This document shows, piece after piece, positions 16,156 through 25,451 of a stretch of 64,000 bases of DNA; within the stretch, counting starts at the first letter, position 1; each line of letters starts with the position of its first letter. This stretch comes from an uncultured Mollicutes bacterium (GTDB taxonomy: Bacteria > Bacillota_I > Bacilli_A > ML615J-28 > CAG-313), in the NCBI GenBank assembly GCA_900548675.1, contig URLJ01000004.1, positions 35,429 to 99,428 of the forward strand, read 5' to 3'. A program made the translations under genes and the position numbers. The notes beneath the pieces are model-generated. The model saw nothing but the letters and a program-made list of their open reading frames with translations, did not search any database and was not told the DNA's origin.

Positions 16156-18000
16156 ATGAGTAAAGATTTAGGTGTTTATTATTTTCATCAAGGTACTAAT
16201 TATTATGCTTATCAGTTGCTAGGTTCTTGTTATAGTGATGAAGAAACTATATTCAGAGTATGGGCACCTAATGCTAAAAAAGTATCGGTAGTTGGTGATT
16301 TCAACAAGTGGGATAAAGAAAAAAATCCAATGAAATTGCTAGAAGATGGTGAAATATGGGAAGTAAAAATTTCTTCATTAAGCGAATTCAGTAACTATAA
16401 ATACGCAATATTAACAAAGCAAAACAAGTGGATTTTAAAAGCAGATCCCTATGCCTACCACGCTGAAGTAAGACCAGAGACTGCCTCTAAAGTATACAAT
16501 TTAAAAGGGTATACCTTTAATGATAAAGAATGGATGGAAAAACGCAGCAATTGTTATCATACGCCATTAAATATTTATGAGCTGAATCTTGGTTCATGGC
16601 GAACATATCAAGATGGTAACTATTTTAATTATGTTAAAATGGCGGAAGAATTAGTAAAATATGTTCATGAAATGGGATATACGCATGTTGAAATAATGCC
16701 TATATCAGAATTTCCTTTTGATAAATCATGGGGATATCAGGTAACCGGATATTATGCAATAACCTCAAGATTTGGTACACCACATGATTTTATGAAATTT
16801 GTTGATATTCTTCATCAAGCAAACATCGGAGTCATTCTTGATTGGGTACCCGGACATTTTTGCAAAGATAGTCATGGATTAATTGATTTTGATGGTTCAA
16901 AAACGTATGAGCCGAGCGATCCAACAATGATGGAACACGAAGGTTGGGGAACAAGATGTTTTGATTATGATAAACCTGAAGTTAGAAGTTTTTTAATCTC
17001 TAACGCCATGTATTTTTTAAATGAATATCATATCGATGGTTTACGAGTAGATGCGGTAGCCGCAATCTTATATTTAGATTACGACCGTGCTGAAGGAAAA
17101 TGGCATAAAAATAAAGATGGTACTAACATAAATTTAGGTGCATTATCTTTTTTGAAAAACCTTAATCAGGTAGTTCACGATTATCACAAAGGTGTTATGA
17201 TGATCGCGGAAGAATCAACAACTTTTCCAAAACTTACAGTACCCGTTAAAGATGGTGGTGTAGGGTTTGATTATAAGTGGAATATGGGATGGATGAATGA
17301 TACGATTGAGTATATGAAAAAAGATCCAATCTTTAGGAGTTATCTTCATCACAAAATAACTTTTCAAATGACTTATATTTATTCTGAACACTATATTTTA
17401 GCATTATCTCATGATGAAGTGGTTCATGGTAAGTGCTCTCTTCTTAATAAAATGCCTGGAACTTACGAACAAAAATTTGCAGGTTTAAAGACATATCTAA
17501 TGTATATGATGAGCCATCCCGGAAAAAAATTAAATTTCATGGGGTATGAATTTGGCCAATTTATTGAATGGCGTGATGATAGAGAAATAGATTGGTTGCT
17601 TTTAGCTTATCCTCAACATCAAGCAATGCATCAATTTACAAAAAAATTAAATCACTTATATTTAAATAATAAACCTTTTTATGAATGTGACGACACATGG
17701 GATGGCTTTGAATGGCTGAATGCCGATGATGTTGACCATAATGTTTATGTTTATAAAAGAAAAGATAAAGAAAAAAACGAGATATACGTTATTTTAAATT
17801 TTTCCTTTAGTGAATGGAAAAACTACGAAATAACCATCCCTAATGGGACTTACGAAATATTACTTGCTAGTAACGATGTAACAGAAGGCGGATATGCTAA
17901 CGTTTACAATCATAAATTGCGAGCAACAAAGAATAAAATGAAAGTAAATCTTCCAGCTATATGTGGAATGTATTTAAGAAAGGTAAAAGGGAAAAAGTAA
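16156..18000 (+). CDS. glgB: 1,4-alpha-glucan branching enzyme
   Basis: A 614-residue GH13 enzyme that makes alpha-1,6 branches in glycogen. A CBM48 domain (FRVWAPNAKKVSVVGDFNKW, about 34-53) precedes the TIM barrel. Catalytic landmarks are the nucleophile Asp in GLRVDAVAAILY near 302, the acid/base Glu in MIAEES near 354, and LSHDEVVHGK near 418. GGAAAGGA lies upstream. It is the first gene of a five-gene operon, and its TAA overlaps the glgC ATG by one base. Confidence 0.96.
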   Translation: MSKDLGVYYFHQGTNYYAYQLLGSCYSDEETIFRVWAPNAKKVSVVGDFNKWDKEKNPMKLLEDGEIWEVKISSLSEFSNYKYAILTKQNKWILKADPYAYHAEVRPETASKVYNLKGYTFNDKEWMEKRSNCYHTPLNIYELNLGSWRTYQDGNYFNYVKMAEELVKYVHEMGYTHVEIMPISEFPFDKSWGYQVTGYYAITSRFGTPHDFMKFVDILHQANIGVILDWVPGHFCKDSHGLIDFDGSKTYEPSDPTMMEHEGWGTRCFDYDKPEVRSFLISNAMYFLNEYHIDGLRVDAVAAILYLDYDRAEGKWHKNKDGTNINLGALSFLKNLNQVVHDYHKGVMMIAEESTTFPKLTVPVKDGGVGFDYKWNMGWMNDTIEYMKKDPIFRSYLHHKITFQMTYIYSEHYILALSHDEVVHGKCSLLNKMPGTYEQKFAGLKTYLMYMMSHPGKKLNFMGYEFGQFIEWRDDREIDWLLLAYPQHQAMHQFTKKLNHLYLNNKPFYECDDTWDGFEWLNADDVDHNVYVYKRKDKEKNEIYVILNFSFSEWKNYEITIPNGTYEILLASNDVTEGGYANVYNHKLRATKNKMKVNLPAICGMYLRKVKGKK

Positions 18001-19196
18001 TGTATAAACACAAAAGATGTATCGCGATGCTTCTCGCAGGAGGACAGGGAAGTAGATTATTAGCATTAACGACAAAAGTAGCTAAACCTGCAGTTTCCTT
18101 TGGTGCGAAATATCGTATTATTGATTTTACGCTATCAAATTGTACTAATTCAAATATTGATACTGTAGGTGTTTTAACACAGTATCAACCATTAGTTTTA
18201 AATGATTATATTGGAAATGGGCAACCATGGGATTTAGACCGCTCATATGGTGGTGTCCACATTTTACCACCTTATCAAGCAAAAGATAAAATGGACTGGT
18301 ATAAAGGAACTGCTAACGCAATATATCAAAACATAGATTTTATTGAAAACTATAATCCTGATCATGTGTTGATTCTCTCTGGAGATCACATTTATAAAAT
18401 GGATTATAATGAAATGTTAGAATATCATATTAAAAAAGATGCTGATTGTACAATTGCGACTTTAACGGTCCCACTTAGTGATGCTAGTCGCTTTGGTATA
18501 ATGAATGTTGACAATGACTTTGTTATCACGGAATTTGAAGAAAAACCTAAAAAGCCGAAAAGTAATCAAGCATCGATGGGAATATACATCTTTAAAACAA
18601 ATAAATTGATAGAATATCTAAAAAAAGATGAACAAAATCCTTTATCTCAAAACGATTTTGGGAAAAATATTATCCCTACAATGTTAGAAGAACAAAATAA
18701 AATGGTTGCATACCCATTTAAAGGATACTGGAAAGATGTTGGAACAATAGATAGTTTGTGGAGTGCCAATATGGATTTAATAGGAGAAAATCCTGCATTT
18801 GATATTTATGATCCTTTCTGGAAAATCCATTCTAGAAATCATGGCATACAACCACAATACATTTCATCAAGCGCTAAAATATCGAATAGTTTAATAGCTG
18901 GTGGCTGTAAAATTGAAGGCGAAGTAATAAATAGCGTTATTGGATCTTGTGTAAAAGTAGAAAAAGGAGCACGAGTTGTAGATAGTGTTATTTTCTCAAA
19001 TTCAGTAATATGTGAAAATGCTGTTGTAAATTATAGTATTATTGATGAAAATGTTGTAATTGAAAACGGCGCAACCATTGGTGAGGCTAAAGATGAAAAT
19101 ATAAAAATAGCTGTAATTGGCCGCAATACGCGCATTTTAAAAGATGATGTAGTATTAGGTGGGGCTAATATCGAAGCTAAAAAGGGGGAAAAATAA
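18000..19196 (+). CDS. glgC: Glucose-1-phosphate adenylyltransferase, catalytic subunit
   Basis: A 398-residue enzyme that makes ADP-glucose from ATP and glucose-1-phosphate, the committed step of glycogen synthesis. The N-terminal nucleotidyltransferase motif is MLLAGGQGSRL, followed by AKPAVSFGAKYRIIDF. Catalytic Asp lies in LSGDHIYKMDY. The C-terminal third is a left-handed beta helix of hexapeptide repeats. The ATG at 18000 overlaps the glgB stop and follows AGGTAAAAGGG; an upstream in-frame start would lie inside glgB. It probably pairs with GlgD next door. Confidence 0.95.
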   Translation: MYKHKRCIAMLLAGGQGSRLLALTTKVAKPAVSFGAKYRIIDFTLSNCTNSNIDTVGVLTQYQPLVLNDYIGNGQPWDLDRSYGGVHILPPYQAKDKMDWYKGTANAIYQNIDFIENYNPDHVLILSGDHIYKMDYNEMLEYHIKKDADCTIATLTVPLSDASRFGIMNVDNDFVITEFEEKPKKPKSNQASMGIYIFKTNKLIEYLKKDEQNPLSQNDFGKNIIPTMLEEQNKMVAYPFKGYWKDVGTIDSLWSANMDLIGENPAFDIYDPFWKIHSRNHGIQPQYISSSAKISNSLIAGGCKIEGEVINSVIGSCVKVEKGARVVDSVIFSNSVICENAVVNYSIIDENVVIENGATIGEAKDENIKIAVIGRNTRILKDDVVLGGANIEAKKGEK

Positions 19197-20312
19197 ATGC
19201 TAGCTGCAGGAATTGTATTCGCTGATTTACATCATAAACATTTAGAGGAATTAACTGCTAAAAGAACTGTGGCATCTATTCCTTTTGGTGGAAGATATCG
19301 TCTTATTGATTTTGCATTGTCTAATCTTGTTAATGCCAATATAACCAAAGTTGGAATAGTCACTAAACAAAATTACCAATCATTAATGGATCACATTGGG
19401 TCTGGTAAAGATTGGGATTTATCACGCCGCAATGGTGGTGCTTACATATTTCCACCATTTGGCCATTATCGTAGTGAAATTTTATATGAAAATCGTTTAG
19501 AAGCTCTTCAAAGCATTATGAATTTTATCGATAAATGTCAAGAGGAAAATTTGGTTTTAATGGATTGTGATTCAGTTAATGTTATCGATTATGCAGATGT
19601 ACTTAAAGAGCATATTGCCAATAATGCTGATATTACAATGGTATATCGTCATGCTGAAGTGTTACCAGATATGGAAGGCTATATGACGTTAGAACTAGAC
19701 GAAAATAAACGTGTTCGTTCTGCAACGATAACATCTGAAGTAGGAAGTATCAAAGACACGACAATTAATGTTTGGGTCATAAAACGAAAATTATTATCCA
19801 CTTTGATGGCTGATGCTAAAGCAAAGGGAGCAACATCACTTCGTAAAGATATAATCCTTCCTAATTTGAAAAATTTGCGTATATTTGGATATTTGCATAA
19901 TGGTCTTCATCTTCATATTGATTCATTAGAAGGATATTTTGAAAAAAATATGTTACTTTTAAAAGAAGATGTACGCCACGCAATTTTTGAAAATCCAGAT
20001 TTACCTATTTATACTAAAGTACGTGATTCAGCTCCTACAAAATATGGATCAGAAGCAGTTGTTGAAAATTCATATATCGCTGATGGTTGCATTATAGAAG
20101 GAAAAGTAATTAATAGTATTTTGTTTAGAGGAGTAAAAATTGGGAAAAATACTGTTGTTGAGAATGCGATTTTAATGCAAGACACAATGGTAGAAAATGA
20201 TGTTAATTTAAATTACATAATAACAGATAAAAATGTTACAATAAGAAGTAGACAAACATTATCTGGATGTAAGAAAATACCATATTACATTGGTAAAAAT
20301 ATAATGGTTTAA
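19197..20312 (+). CDS. glgD: Glucose-1-phosphate adenylyltransferase regulatory subunit
   Basis: A 371-residue GlgC paralogue that forms mixed tetramers with GlgC in Firmicutes and raises activity. The N-terminus is shortened (MLAAGIVFADLHHKHLEELT) and lacks the GGxGxRL nucleotide loop. The catalytic Asp context GDH is replaced by DCDSVNVIDY. The beta-helix domain is retained. These losses are typical of GlgD, so it should be non-catalytic. It starts directly after the glgC stop with GGGGG upstream. Confidence 0.93.
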   Translation: MLAAGIVFADLHHKHLEELTAKRTVASIPFGGRYRLIDFALSNLVNANITKVGIVTKQNYQSLMDHIGSGKDWDLSRRNGGAYIFPPFGHYRSEILYENRLEALQSIMNFIDKCQEENLVLMDCDSVNVIDYADVLKEHIANNADITMVYRHAEVLPDMEGYMTLELDENKRVRSATITSEVGSIKDTTINVWVIKRKLLSTLMADAKAKGATSLRKDIILPNLKNLRIFGYLHNGLHLHIDSLEGYFEKNMLLLKEDVRHAIFENPDLPIYTKVRDSAPTKYGSEAVVENSYIADGCIIEGKVINSILFRGVKIGKNTVVENAILMQDTMVENDVNLNYIITDKNVTIRSRQTLSGCKKIPYYIGKNIMV

Positions 20313-20324
20313 GGAGAAATAACT

Positions 20325-21788
20325 ATGGAAGGCAAAAAAATAGCAATTATCGCATCGGAATGTCAACCTTTCTTTGCATCAGGTGGACTAGGAGATGTTG
20401 TAGGTTCTTTACCAAAAAGAATTATTAAATTAGCCAATGATAAGGCTACTGACCCAAATCAAATTGTTGTCATATTACCACTTTATTCAAAAATAGCTCA
20501 TGATTATCGTAACAAACTTGTTTACGTTTCACAACATGTCGTTACACTTGCATGGCGTAAACAATATTGTGGTGTTTTCAAGTATGTTGATAAGGGTGTA
20601 ACATATTATTTTTTAGATAACGAATACTATTTTAAACGTCATAATTTTTATGGTTATTTTGATGATGGAGAACGTTTCGCCTTCTTCTGTAAAGCTGCCA
20701 TCGATACGCTTTTATATTTAGGTTTTATTCCTGATATTATTCATGTTCATGATTGGCAAACAGGATTAGTACCAGTATATCTGCGTACAAACTATTTTGG
20801 CAATATCGCTTTAAAAGATGTTAAAACGATTTTCACAATTCATAATATTGAATATCAAGGTCAATATGCTTTAGATGATGATATAATTGAAGATGTTTTT
20901 GGTATTAGTCATAATAATGCTTACTTATTAGAGTATAAGGGTTGCTTAAATATTATGAAAGCTGCAATGGAGTGTGCAAATTATGTAACGACAGTTAGTC
21001 CTACATATGCCAAAGAAATCCAAACTCCTGAATATGCTCATGGTTTAGATTTTGAAATTAGAAGAATTGTTGAAGAAGGAAAATTAAGAGGGATCTTAAA
21101 TGGTATTGATAAAAACTTCTACAATCCTGCTAAAGACAATGCCCTTTTTGAAAAATATGATAAGAAAACTTTTGAAAAGAAGGCTATAAATAAAATTCGT
21201 CTTCAAGAAATGTTAAACTTGCCGGTTGATGAAAATATTCCGATGATAGGAATGGTAACGCGACTTGTTAAACATAAGGGATTGGAACTAGTAAAAGCTG
21301 CTTTTGAACGCCTTATGAGTGAAAAAGTTCAACTAGTTATTTTAGGAACAGGAGACCCTCAATACGAAGGTTTCTTCAAAGATATGGAATATAAATATGG
21401 ATCTAAATTAAGAGTTATTATTGCTTTTAATCAAGATTTATCACGTAAAATATATGCTGCATCCGATATTTTCTTAATGCCATCTGCTTCAGAACCATGC
21501 GGTTTGTCACAGATGATTGCTTCTAGATATGGAAGCATTCCACTTGTAAGAAGAACAGGTGGTCTAACTGATAGTATTGTTGACTTTACAGTTGAAAAAG
21601 GTAATGGCTATACATTTGATCATATGAGCGCTGATGAAATGTTAATGGTTATTAGACGAGCATTAAGTGATTATCGAAATGCTGATGAATGGAAAAAGAA
21701 AATTGGTAGAGTAATGAGCGTTGATTTTGGTTGGACTGGTTCTGCCAAAGTTTACTTAGCGATGTACGAAGAAATTTTAAACAAATAA
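20325..21788 (+). CDS. glgA: Glycogen synthase (ADP-glucose type, GT5)
   Basis: A 487-residue GT-B enzyme that extends alpha-1,4-glucan from ADP-glucose. The N-terminal loop is FFASGGLGDVVGSLPK; the family's Lys of K(T/S)GGL is Ala here, a variant I recall in several Firmicutes. HVHDWQTGLVP (about 139-149) and the C-terminal acceptor loop EPCGLSQMIASRYGSIPLVR (about 389-408) with its acidic residue are intact. AAGGAG precedes the ATG. Position within glgB-C-D-A-P confirms the role. Confidence 0.95.
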   Translation: MEGKKIAIIASECQPFFASGGLGDVVGSLPKRIIKLANDKATDPNQIVVILPLYSKIAHDYRNKLVYVSQHVVTLAWRKQYCGVFKYVDKGVTYYFLDNEYYFKRHNFYGYFDDGERFAFFCKAAIDTLLYLGFIPDIIHVHDWQTGLVPVYLRTNYFGNIALKDVKTIFTIHNIEYQGQYALDDDIIEDVFGISHNNAYLLEYKGCLNIMKAAMECANYVTTVSPTYAKEIQTPEYAHGLDFEIRRIVEEGKLRGILNGIDKNFYNPAKDNALFEKYDKKTFEKKAINKIRLQEMLNLPVDENIPMIGMVTRLVKHKGLELVKAAFERLMSEKVQLVILGTGDPQYEGFFKDMEYKYGSKLRVIIAFNQDLSRKIYAASDIFLMPSASEPCGLSQMIASRYGSIPLVRRTGGLTDSIVDFTVEKGNGYTFDHMSADEMLMVIRRALSDYRNADEWKKKIGRVMSVDFGWTGSAKVYLAMYEEILNK

Positions 21789-21803
21789 AACTAAGGAGAG
21801 TTT

Positions 21804-24227
21804 ATGACAACACCACAGACAAAAGCCATAATAGAAGAAAAACTATCTTGCTATTATGGTGTTACTCCCCATGATGCCTCAATGGAACAAATGTATAAAG
21901 CAGTAAGTATGACCATCTTGGATATACTCATGGAGAAAAAAAATCACAATAATCGTTTAATCCGTAAAATCGGTGCTAAACGTGTTTATTATTTATGTAT
22001 GGAGTTTTTAGTTGGTAGATCTCTAAAAACAAATTTATACAATTTAGGACTTGTAGATACTTATAGTAAAGTTTTAAAAGAATATGGCATAAAATTAGAA
22101 GATTTATACGAACAAGAGCCCGATGCCGGTCTTGGTAATGGTGGATTAGGCCGTTTAGCCGCATGTTTTATGGATTCTTGTGCTGCTTTGTCGTATCCTG
22201 CATATGGTTTTTCGATAAGATATGAATACGGTTTGTTTAAACAAAAAATCGTTGATGGTTGGCAAACCGAGATGCCAGATATTTGGCTACCTGGTGGAGA
22301 GGTATGGTTAATCCCAAGAAGTGATCGTTCTTTAAAGGTTCGTTTTGATGGCTATGTTACAGAGCATTTTGAAAATGGTAAACTAAAAATTGATTATCAT
22401 GATTACTCAGAAGTAGAAGCAATGCCTTATGATATGTTAATATCTGGTGGCGGAAGTGAAGCTGTATCAACATTAAGATTATGGCGAAGCCGAAGCTTAT
22501 CAACTTTTGATATGAAATCATTCTCACAAGGTGATTATGCTAAAGCTGTCAAAGATGGATATGAAGCAGAATTGATATCGAAGGTATTATATCCGTCAGA
22601 TGATCATTATGAAGGAAAATCTCTACGTCTAAAACAGCAGTATTTTCTAGTTAGTGCTTCAATTCAAAACATTCTATATGATCATGTCAAAAGATATAAA
22701 GACTTACACACCTTACCTGATAAGGCTGTCATACATATTAATGATACTCATCCAGCTTTGTGTATTCCAGAAATGATGCGGATACTGATGGATGAATTTG
22801 AATTTGGTTGGGATGAAGCTTGGGATATTGTTACTAGAACAGTCGCTTATACCAATCATACCGTTTTAGTAGAAGCTTTGGAATGTTGGCAAGAAGATTT
22901 AATCGCCAGAAGATTACCGCGCATTTATGCAATAATAAAAGAAATTAATCGCCGTTTTACTACTGCTCTTTGGGACAGATACCCAGGAGATTGGAATAAA
23001 ATAAACAGAATGGCTGTGATTTCTAACGGGCAAATAAAAATGGCTAATCTTAGTGTTATTGGCAGCTTCTCTGTTAATGGTGTATCAGCGTTACATAGCG
23101 ATATCATTAAAAGAAGTATTTTTAAAGATTATTATGAACTCACACCTGACAAATTTACGAATGTTACAAATGGTATTGCTCATCGAAGATGGCTTTATCA
23201 ATCCAATCCTCGTTTAAGCAAACTTTTAGATGATACGATTGGGCATGATTACTATTTAAAGGCATCAGCTCTTCAAAATTTCCGTAAGTTTGAAGATGAT
23301 AAAAAAGTTTTAGATGAATTAGCTAAAATTAAACTTGCCAATAAAGAAGATTTTGCTAATGCAATTTATAAAAAACAAGGGGTTTTAATCAATCCAAATA
23401 CGCGCTTTGATGTTCAAGTAAAACGACTACATGAATATAAACGCCAACTTTTAAATGTTCTCAAAATAATACATTTATATAATTTACTATCAGAGAATCC
23501 CAATATTGATATAACCCCACAAACCTTTATTTTTGGTGCCAAGGCTGCACCAGGTTATTATATCGCCAAAGAAATCATTGAGTTAATATGTAAAATTAGC
23601 GAGGATATAAATCATCATCCTGAAATAAAAGCTAAACTTAATGTTGTTTTTGTCGAAGATTATTGTGTTACATTAGCTGAAAAACTAATGCCTGCATCTG
23701 AGATTAGTGAACAAATATCTCTTGCTGGAAAAGAAGCTAGTGGAACAGGAAATATGAAATTTATGATTAATGGTGCTGTTACAATCGGTACTATGGATGG
23801 TGCTAACGTTGAAATATGCGATGCGGTAGGAACGGACAATATCTTTATTTTTGGAATGACCGCTAGTGAAGTAAATGATTTATGGAAAAAAGGTTATAAT
23901 TCAACATACTATTATAATAATAGTAAAGTTCTTCATGATATTATTGCAACTTTAAAGAGAGGATTTGCTGGTAAGAGTTTTGAGAATATCGCAAATTATT
24001 TACTCACTAATAGAGGTGTAGCGGACCAATATATGTGTCTTGCTGACTTCGATTCTTATTTAGAGGCTCATAATAAAATGGATGAAGTTTATCGTGATAA
24101 ATATGCCTTTAATAAAATGTCATTAATCAATATATCAGAAGCAGGTCGCTTTGCAGCTGACAGAAGTATAAGCGAGTATGCTACTAAAATATGGGGATTA
24201 AAACAAGTAAAACCTGATACTAAATAA
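21804..24227 (+). CDS. glgP: Glycogen/alpha-glucan phosphorylase
   Basis: An 807-residue GT35 enzyme that releases glucose-1-phosphate from glycogen with pyridoxal phosphate. The N-terminal domain includes EPDAGLGNGGLGRLAACFMD near 113-132. The PLP-binding Lys lies in EASGTGNMKFMINGAVTIGT near residues 644-663. The length is normal for bacterial phosphorylases. AAGGAG lies upstream. Encoding the degradative enzyme last in the synthetic operon is common in Firmicutes. Confidence 0.96.
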   Translation: MTTPQTKAIIEEKLSCYYGVTPHDASMEQMYKAVSMTILDILMEKKNHNNRLIRKIGAKRVYYLCMEFLVGRSLKTNLYNLGLVDTYSKVLKEYGIKLEDLYEQEPDAGLGNGGLGRLAACFMDSCAALSYPAYGFSIRYEYGLFKQKIVDGWQTEMPDIWLPGGEVWLIPRSDRSLKVRFDGYVTEHFENGKLKIDYHDYSEVEAMPYDMLISGGGSEAVSTLRLWRSRSLSTFDMKSFSQGDYAKAVKDGYEAELISKVLYPSDDHYEGKSLRLKQQYFLVSASIQNILYDHVKRYKDLHTLPDKAVIHINDTHPALCIPEMMRILMDEFEFGWDEAWDIVTRTVAYTNHTVLVEALECWQEDLIARRLPRIYAIIKEINRRFTTALWDRYPGDWNKINRMAVISNGQIKMANLSVIGSFSVNGVSALHSDIIKRSIFKDYYELTPDKFTNVTNGIAHRRWLYQSNPRLSKLLDDTIGHDYYLKASALQNFRKFEDDKKVLDELAKIKLANKEDFANAIYKKQGVLINPNTRFDVQVKRLHEYKRQLLNVLKIIHLYNLLSENPNIDITPQTFIFGAKAAPGYYIAKEIIELICKISEDINHHPEIKAKLNVVFVEDYCVTLAEKLMPASEISEQISLAGKEASGTGNMKFMINGAVTIGTMDGANVEICDAVGTDNIFIFGMTASEVNDLWKKGYNSTYYYNNSKVLHDIIATLKRGFAGKSFENIANYLLTNRGVADQYMCLADFDSYLEAHNKMDEVYRDKYAFNKMSLINISEAGRFAADRSISEYATKIWGLKQVKPDTK

Positions 24228-24245
24228 AAAATTTAAGTATAATAA

Positions 24246-24274
24246 TTTACAATTATGTCGAAAAATAGTATAAT
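24246..24274 (+). promoter_or_regulatory. Promoter of pfkA
   Basis: TTTACA (24246-24251), 17 bp, TATAAT (24269-24274). Confidence 0.75.
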
Positions 24275-24355
24275 ATACTAAGTGAATTTTAGACAAAATA
24301 AAAAAAATTCAAGTATTATATAAAAATAGTCTAGTAACAAGGGAGAAATATTACC

Positions 24356-25321
24356 ATGATTAAGAAAATTGGAGTTTTAACTTCTGGTGGCGATGCCCCA
24401 GGTATGAATGCAGCAATCCGTGCAGTTGTTAGAGCCGCAAGAGTAAATGGCTTAGATGTTTATGGTATCCGTGATGGTTATCGTGGACTTTGCGAAGGTG
24501 GAGAAAATTTTGAATTAATGAGCCGTAAATCAGTAACAGATATTATTGCACGTGGTGGTACAATATTAGGATCAGCTCGTTTACCAGAATTTGTACAAGA
24601 TGAATATCGTGACAAAGCTATTCAAAACTTAAAAGATTTTGGTATAGATACCCTAATAGTTATCGGCGGTGATGGTACGTATCATGGCGCTTTACGTCTT
24701 AAAAATGCTGGAGTTAATGTAATTTGCCTTCCAGGAACAATAGATAATGACATAGCAGGAACAGATTTTACAATCGGTTTTGACACATGTGTTAATACCG
24801 TTGTTGAAGCTATTGACCGTCTACGTGATACGTGTGGTTCACACGAAAGATGCGCAGTTGTTGAAGTAATGGGTCGCTATTGTGGCGATATCGCAAAAGC
24901 AGCTGGTCTTGCAACAGGGGCAGAATTCGTAATTACTAGTGAATCTGGTCTAGATTTAGAATATGTTCTTGAAAAAACAAAAGATTATAAGTTACATAGT
25001 AAAAGACACCCTATCATCATTGTTACAGAACATATTACCGATGTACATGATTTAGCCGCTAAAATAGAAGATTATTCTGGATTTGAAACAAGAGCTACAA
25101 TTTTAGGCCATATTCAAAGAGGTGGCAAACCTTCAGCTCAAGATCGTATTTTAGCATCACGTTTAGGACTTGCAGCAGTAGAAGCAGCTTTAGATGATAA
25201 TTGTGGTGTATGTATGGGCATAATTTCAAATCAAATAGTCGCAATTCCAATTGAAGAAGTTCTAAATTCTAAGAAGGATGTATTTAAGAATTTCGAACGT
25301 TCAATTGTAACTTTATCATAA
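24356..25321 (+). CDS. pfkA: ATP-dependent 6-phosphofructokinase
   Basis: A 321-residue glycolytic kinase converting fructose-6-phosphate to the 1,6-bisphosphate. The N-terminal SGGDAPGMNAAIRAVVR loop, IGGDGTYHGA (Gly rather than Asp at the second position marks ATP rather than pyrophosphate use), and the catalytic PGTIDNDIAGTDFTIGFDT (near 124-142) are all present. HIQRGGKPSAQDRILASRLG is the C-terminal family stretch. GGGAGA precedes the ATG. It is monocistronic with its own promoter and terminator, directly after the glycogen operon that supplies hexose phosphate. Confidence 0.97.
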   Translation: MIKKIGVLTSGGDAPGMNAAIRAVVRAARVNGLDVYGIRDGYRGLCEGGENFELMSRKSVTDIIARGGTILGSARLPEFVQDEYRDKAIQNLKDFGIDTLIVIGGDGTYHGALRLKNAGVNVICLPGTIDNDIAGTDFTIGFDTCVNTVVEAIDRLRDTCGSHERCAVVEVMGRYCGDIAKAAGLATGAEFVITSESGLDLEYVLEKTKDYKLHSKRHPIIIVTEHITDVHDLAAKIEDYSGFETRATILGHIQRGGKPSAQDRILASRLGLAAVEAALDDNCGVCMGIISNQIVAIPIEEVLNSKKDVFKNFERSIVTLS

Positions 25322-25327
25322 AATAAT

Positions 25328-25378
25328 AAAAACTCTACTTAAAGGTTAACAAACTATTTATGTAGAGTTTTTCTTTTT
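25328..25378 (+). terminator. Terminator of pfkA
   Basis: AAAAACTCTAC (25328-25338) pairs with GTAGAGTTTTT (25362-25372), followed by a T-rich tract. Confidence 0.8.
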
Positions 25379-25451
25379 TCGCCTAATTTTTCCATAAGGC
25401 CTTTATATAATAAGAGTATAACTTATATAATATGAAGGTAGATTGTAGAAT

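Noticed and set aside
20325..21788. GlgA inactive because the Lys of KTGGL is replaced
   Set aside because: The replacement (ASGGLGDV) is a variant I recall in other Firmicute glycogen synthases and all other motifs are intact.
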